Source: Trebouxia sp. TZW2008
Taxonomy: Eukaryota; Chlorophyta; Trebouxiophyceae; Trebouxiales; Trebouxiaceae
DNA length: 64,000 nucleotides
Direction of reading: 5' to 3'
NCBI GenBank assembly: GCA_002118135.1
Contig: BDIU01000005.1
Span: 124,001 to 188,000 of the forward strand
This document shows, one piece after another, positions 61,501 to 64,000 of the stretch (position 1 is the first letter of the stretch; each line of letters opens with the position of its first letter). Below the pieces are notes generated by a model, which was given only the letters and a program-made list of their open reading frames with translations, was not told the DNA's origin and searched no databases. The position numbers were made by a program, and so were the translations under genes.

Positions 61501-63627
61501 TTTGAGCCAAATCTGCTGGAGAGAGATATCAACCCGCATGAAGTTGCTCGCTCAACATTCCAGCTGCTGTTCCTGACACTGCAAAGGATCAAGAAAGCCT
61601 ATTTGGTCATCTTGAGCTTAGCTGGGAAGGAGCTGTGTCATGAGTTGCTTGGCCATAATGCTGAAGTAGCTGGACGGGCTGATGATCATTTAGCGTGGTG
61701 GCTCAATGACGCAGACTATGATGCATACTCAACGGCGTACCCAGTCGTTGACGAGCTAAGAAATCTTCTTGGTATGCCCCTGTGGATTTGCTGCGTCTTG
61801 ATCAGCAGGCTTAAAGCAGATGCTGCATCATTTTTACTTGCTGCTGCTGACTCCAAGCATGATGCACTCCAAGCTGTATACTTCAGCCTTGACAGTTTAC
61901 GCGGATTGTTTGTTACGGCCTTGCTGATCTGCCGCTCTATATCAGCAGGCTGAATGCAGGTGCTGGATTATTGTAGCTTATTTTTGATGGCTTCGATTAT
62001 GGTGCACTACAAGCTGTATGCTTAATCATTAACAGCTTGCAATACTTTCTGGGTACACCCCTGTCGATTTGCTGCATTCCTGGCAGCAGGCATGAATGCA
62101 GAGTGCTACTGTGCGATGCAGTCGTCCTCCTGGAGCCGTTCATGGAGAAGATGTGTGAAATCCGTGTGTGGAGCGAGCTTGGGGCAGGCAAGCCAGTCAG
62201 CACACGTGGTCAAACTTATTGGCTTCAGTGCTCCACACTGTCAAATGCCTGCGCATCCAGTGGTACATATGCTGTTTCACTGGTGCATGTGTTATGCAGT
62301 TGTCTTCCTGGAGCCGTTCATAGAGAAGATGTGTCAGTCTCGTGTGTGGATGCGAGCTTGGGGCAGGCAAGCCAGTCAGCGCATGTGGGCAGGGGGCCAG
62401 GTCAGCAAGTTAGGGTACTGGTGGAGGGAGCATTTTGGACCCCTCATGAAGCATGTGCTACCTGAGCAGCTGGCCATGAAGCTAGAATTTCTTTGTGAAG
62501 TTGAGCAGGTGAACCCCTACAATTGCAACTCTGACCAAACAAGCAACTCAAACTGCACATGAAAGCTTTTTCTGCATGCAATCACTTGGTTGAGCAAGCG
62601 CCTGGAAACGCAGTTCAGCGCTCTCATGCAGCGGAGTCGCCTGAGCAGCTGGCCATGAAGCTGGAATTCTTTTGTGAGGTTGAGCTGGTGAGGGCTCTTT
62701 GCAAATGCTACCAAGTGATTTGGGATGTGTTTCAATTTCCTCACAAAGCATGCGCTTCCTGAGCAGTTTGCTATGAAGCTGGAACCGCTTTGTGACGTTG
62801 AGCACATGAGAATGGTTTGCCAATGCAGCCTTCCTGGCTGAGCCAGCGCCTCAAGCTGCATTTCTGCATACTGACATGAGCTTCTTTACACTATTGCTGT
62901 CTTGTCAATGTCGTACTATTTATGTCATGCAGAGTCATTCCCCATCTGCTCTTTCAAAACCTGCTTCATTTTCCTGCTAGACTACCAAGACAAAGTCACT
63001 CCCACGGGAGCAAAGTCAAAGCACAGCGGCCATCCATTGCCCGGCCCAGCTGCACAGAATGCATACTTTCTCATAAACCAATTCTGTCGATGCAGAGTGG
63101 TGGACACTTTGGCAACCGGCCCTTGAGCAACATCCATGTCTCTCCTACAGATTCAAGATTAACTTATCTGTACTGATTGTCATGAGAGCGAACTCAAAGC
63201 ACAGGGATTGCCCAAAACCCAAGCCAGCTGCAAAACATGCATGCCTTCTCACAATTCACATTTCTGCAGAATGATGAATCCTTACCCAAACAACTCTTTG
63301 GGTCGCTCCTTTCCCCTGCAAGGTTTTCAAGATAAGCTCAAGGCCATTGGACTCAAGTCAAAGCACAGGGCCCACGCAAAGCCCAAGCTAGCTGTACAAA
63401 TCGTTTGTCTTTCCATAGAAGAAGTCGTGTTGCTGCAGAGCGATGACCCCTTTCCCAAGCGGCAATTTGGAACCTGCTCCATCCCCCTCCTAGACTTCCA
63501 AGACAAGCTCATTGCCATGGTTGCAAAATCAAAACACGAAGCCAACCGCCCACCCAGCGCAGGAGCTGCTGCAATCGCTAATCTCACAGCCGTCATGGCT
63601 TCCACTGCTGCTGCTGAGCAAAAGTAA
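52582..63627 (+). CDS. Large ARM-like helical protein of unknown function (exon chain incomplete)
   Basis: Secure 5' exons are 52582-52608, 52689-52826, 52923-53901 and one starting 54972; they join in phase, and the third junction creates VMKLGGLPLLIAALKES, typical of an armadillo repeat. Later exons I can support are 55584-56012 (with an in-frame TGA), 57085-57425, 59675-59800, one ending near 60603, 61409-61771, 62300-62508 and 63439-63627, the last ending in TAA. The N terminus MLTVIVKVQGCPSAAWKVQ precedes a long helical region with an acidic Cys/Ser/Glu repeat near residue 200. Other helical parts include LVRLLSRLHKLDGGLQL, LLNNIADDLYDKLK and LPEQLAMKLEFLCEVEQ. No family is recognised. 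Nearly every exon has diverged partial copies in flanking introns. It could in principle be two genes. Confidence 0.55.
53352..53441 (+). repeat. Coding 18-bp minisatellite, five units
   Basis: Five in-frame copies of an 18-base unit of the form GARTGCTCAGRATCTGAA encode repeats like ECSQSE, EWSGSK, ECSESE, ECTGSE and ECSETA within exon 3 of the ARM-like gene. Confidence 0.9.
53960..54062 (+). repeat. Echo of ARM-like exon 3 end
   Basis: It repeats 53862-53950 with about 80% identity: GTCAGAGGCTGCT, AACGAAG or AGCGAAG, then the donor context AG|GTCAG and CTGTGACTGCATCTCAA. The copy keeps a GT. Confidence 0.85.
54270..54360. repeat. Dispersed repeat family A copy
   Basis: It holds AACTGGTTGGA, GGTTGCTCCA, TACCTAGCTAGGCC, AGTCTAGCACATG and GAATGAATGA in the same order as the copy at 10588. 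Confidence 0.6.
54520..54985 (+). repeat. Tandem echoes of the ARM-like exon 4 acceptor
   Basis: TGTTGCAGGAGGTTT recurs near 54527, 54752 and 54862, and a related GATGCAGGGGGTTT near 54966 is the true acceptor. Copies two and four share CAGTCCATACCAACAGCCTGG with the exon. Copies one and three share GTTTGT, CACAGGCG, TTCACTG and CACCTGGCAA. Confidence 0.8.
55793..55795 (+). other. In-frame TGA inside an otherwise open ARM-like exon
   Basis: The frame VFEARSALKQASEEGF continues through TPTPAK, meets TGA, and continues as AEIETIALRLLVLLIWVAK to a donor near 56012. Either a small intron removes the stop, the stop is real, or the copy is decaying. Confidence 0.5.
57490..57575. repeat. Dispersed repeat family A copy
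   Basis: TTGATTGCTCCAGTGCGTA, TTAGCTGGGCCTGCTGAGCC, TCTCTAGCATGC and GAATGAAA match the copies at 6221 and 10588. Confidence 0.65.
58395..59275. repeat. Higher-order tandem repeat, about three units of ~290 bases
   Basis: Two alternating subunits recur: one with GCACCATTGCTG, ACTGATGTG, CCCCAAACTTGCCCATGC and AGCATAGAG; another with GCCAACC, CTTGCACTGCTCAGTTCTGA and GAGCA, then CACCCTGTGTGGTGAGCTT. It fills the intron between the exons at 57425 and 59675. Confidence 0.85.
59363..59645 (+). repeat. Two echoes of the ARM-like exon at 59675
   Basis: Copies at about 59371-59440 and 59545-59635 encode LARMLSRLHKLAGSLQL and LVCLLSRLHTPDGGLLL against LVRLLSRLHKLDGGLQL. Copy one keeps a TTTCCAG acceptor; copy two has TTTCAAG. 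Confidence 0.88.
60540..61010 (+). repeat. Tandem echoes of an exon end with multiple donors
   Basis: Segments with TCCAGCAACAT, CCCTACATAGCT, ATCATAC and GTAAGTCCTGCC recur near 60570, 60740, 60800, 60860 and 60965. Donors near 60604, 60825 and 60997 are GTAAGT; the one near 60776 has become ATAAGT. Confidence 0.8.
61772..62090 (+). repeat. Two diverged tandem copies after the exon ending at 61771
   Basis: CCCCTGTGGATTTGCTGC or CCCTGTCGATTTGCTGC, TCAGCAGGC, GCAGATGCTG or GCAGGTGCTG, and GATGCACTCCAAGCTGTAT or GGTGCACTACAAGCTGTAT occur in order in each copy. Confidence 0.75.
62108..62215 (+). repeat. Echo of the ARM-like exon at 62300
   Basis: It repeats the exon start: GATGCAG|TCGTCCTCCTGGAGCC and FMEKMC against TATGCAG|TTGTCTTCCTGGAG and FIEKMC, followed by CGAGCTTGGGGCAGGCAAGC in both. 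Confidence 0.9.
62530..62815 (+). repeat. Two echoes of the end of the ARM-like exon at 62508
   Basis: The exon end EQLAMKLEFLCEVEQ recurs as EQLAMKLEFFCEVEL (about 62638-62688) and EQFAMKLEPLCDVEH (about 62760-62805). The first copy keeps a GT after its end; the second has AT. Confidence 0.9.
62925..63410 (+). repeat. Three echoes of the ARM-like last exon
   Basis: Copies near 62928, 63093 and 63267 each begin after a GCAG acceptor and contain a CAAGACAA or TCAAGATAA segment followed by TCAAAGCACAG. The third is in frame with the true last exon (FQDKLKAIGLKSKH against FQDKLIAMVAKSKH); the first has an in-frame stop. Confidence 0.88.
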
Positions 63628-64000
63628 GCCACCTCAGGCGTAATGAGCAACCCTGTACAGTGATTTGTCTGCGTAGCAACTGCTTTCTTTACTAAGCCTC
63701 ATGGCCTTATATTGCATTGTCCTCAATCAGAGGTACCGCTGCAGTCACAAATCTTTGAGTTGAAAGTTTGTGTACTGCTTTTGCCAAGTGATGCAGTGAT
63801 TTGTTTTCATTTGCACTGACCTTACGTCCAGCAGGTACTTACATTGAGTATCCTCATAAACAGAGTCTAATGTACAGCGATTTGTCTTCATGGCAAGTTC
63901 TTTGTTTACCAAGATTCATTTCCTTATGCTGAATTGTACTCACTCAGAGGTACCACCACACACAAAATGCATTGATCGGGTCCTATCTGCATGGTCCTTA
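63628..64000. repeat. 3' flank with two to three diverged tandem copies
   Basis: GTACAGTGATTTGTCT or GTACAGCGATTTGTCT, then CTTTCTTTACTAAG or TTTGTTTACCAAG, then a TCAGAGGTACC occur near 63655 and 63870, with a partial copy near 63795. No coding exon is supported; a donor-like AAGTAAGCC after the last codon leaves a chance that the gene continues. Confidence 0.65.

Overview
This window is nuclear DNA of a green alga, probably a chlorophyte close to Trebouxiophyceae (inference). Most genes have many short GT-AG introns. Products have plant-type signatures: plastid transit peptides, a twin-arginine thylakoid-lumen signal, a PTS2 peroxisomal thiolase, a Ycf45/SPD1-type ATPase, a plant-type GATA finger and a plant-type FAD synthase fused to a molybdopterin-binding domain. 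There are no operons with ribosome binding sites, no rRNA and no tRNA that I can see. I rebuilt exon chains by hand from splice consensus, phase and family conservation. Chains that close in phase from ATG to stop are marked as such; junctions may be off by a base.

Layout. 0-3.7 kb: a minus-strand gene of unknown function. 4.7-7.0 kb (+): PfkB-family kinase. 7.9-8.9 (-): thiamin pyrophosphokinase. 9.2-12.8 (-): glyoxalase II. 14.0-16.6 (-): GATA transcription factor. 17.5-22.2 (-): peroxisomal 3-ketoacyl-CoA thiolase. 23.1-24.0 (+): intronless PD-(D/E)XK-like protein. 24.8-29.5 (-): AAA ATPase. 29.5-31.5 (-): unknown gene whose stop lies one base before the ATPase ATG. 32.4-33.0 (-): small Tat-dependent lumen protein. 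33.4-37.1 (-): DRG-type GTPase. 37.7-42.8 (+): FAD synthase. 43.5-46.9 (-): Ycf45/SPD1-like ATPase. 47.2-51.1 (-): protein with three N-terminal repeats and a degenerate 3'-5' exonuclease domain. 52.6-63.6 (+): large ARM-like protein.

The genes are mostly metabolic and organellar housekeeping: two cofactor enzymes (thiamin diphosphate and FAD), detoxification of methylglyoxal, peroxisomal beta-oxidation, and several plastid factors. No functional cluster is evident beyond the abutting pair at 29.47 kb.

The most unusual property is structural. At least seven genes carry diverged tandem copies of short segments that straddle an intron-exon junction ('exon-junction echoes'). Each echo places a second or third acceptor or donor, with a piece of the exon, inside the neighbouring intron. 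The echoes range from nearly intact, out-of-frame cassettes to copies that have lost the GT. This looks like an ongoing process that makes decoy exons, alternative splice sites and perhaps introns. Other notable points are the possible bicistronic pair, a GC-AG intron, two dispersed short repeat families and several local tandem arrays, mainly in the ARM-like gene.
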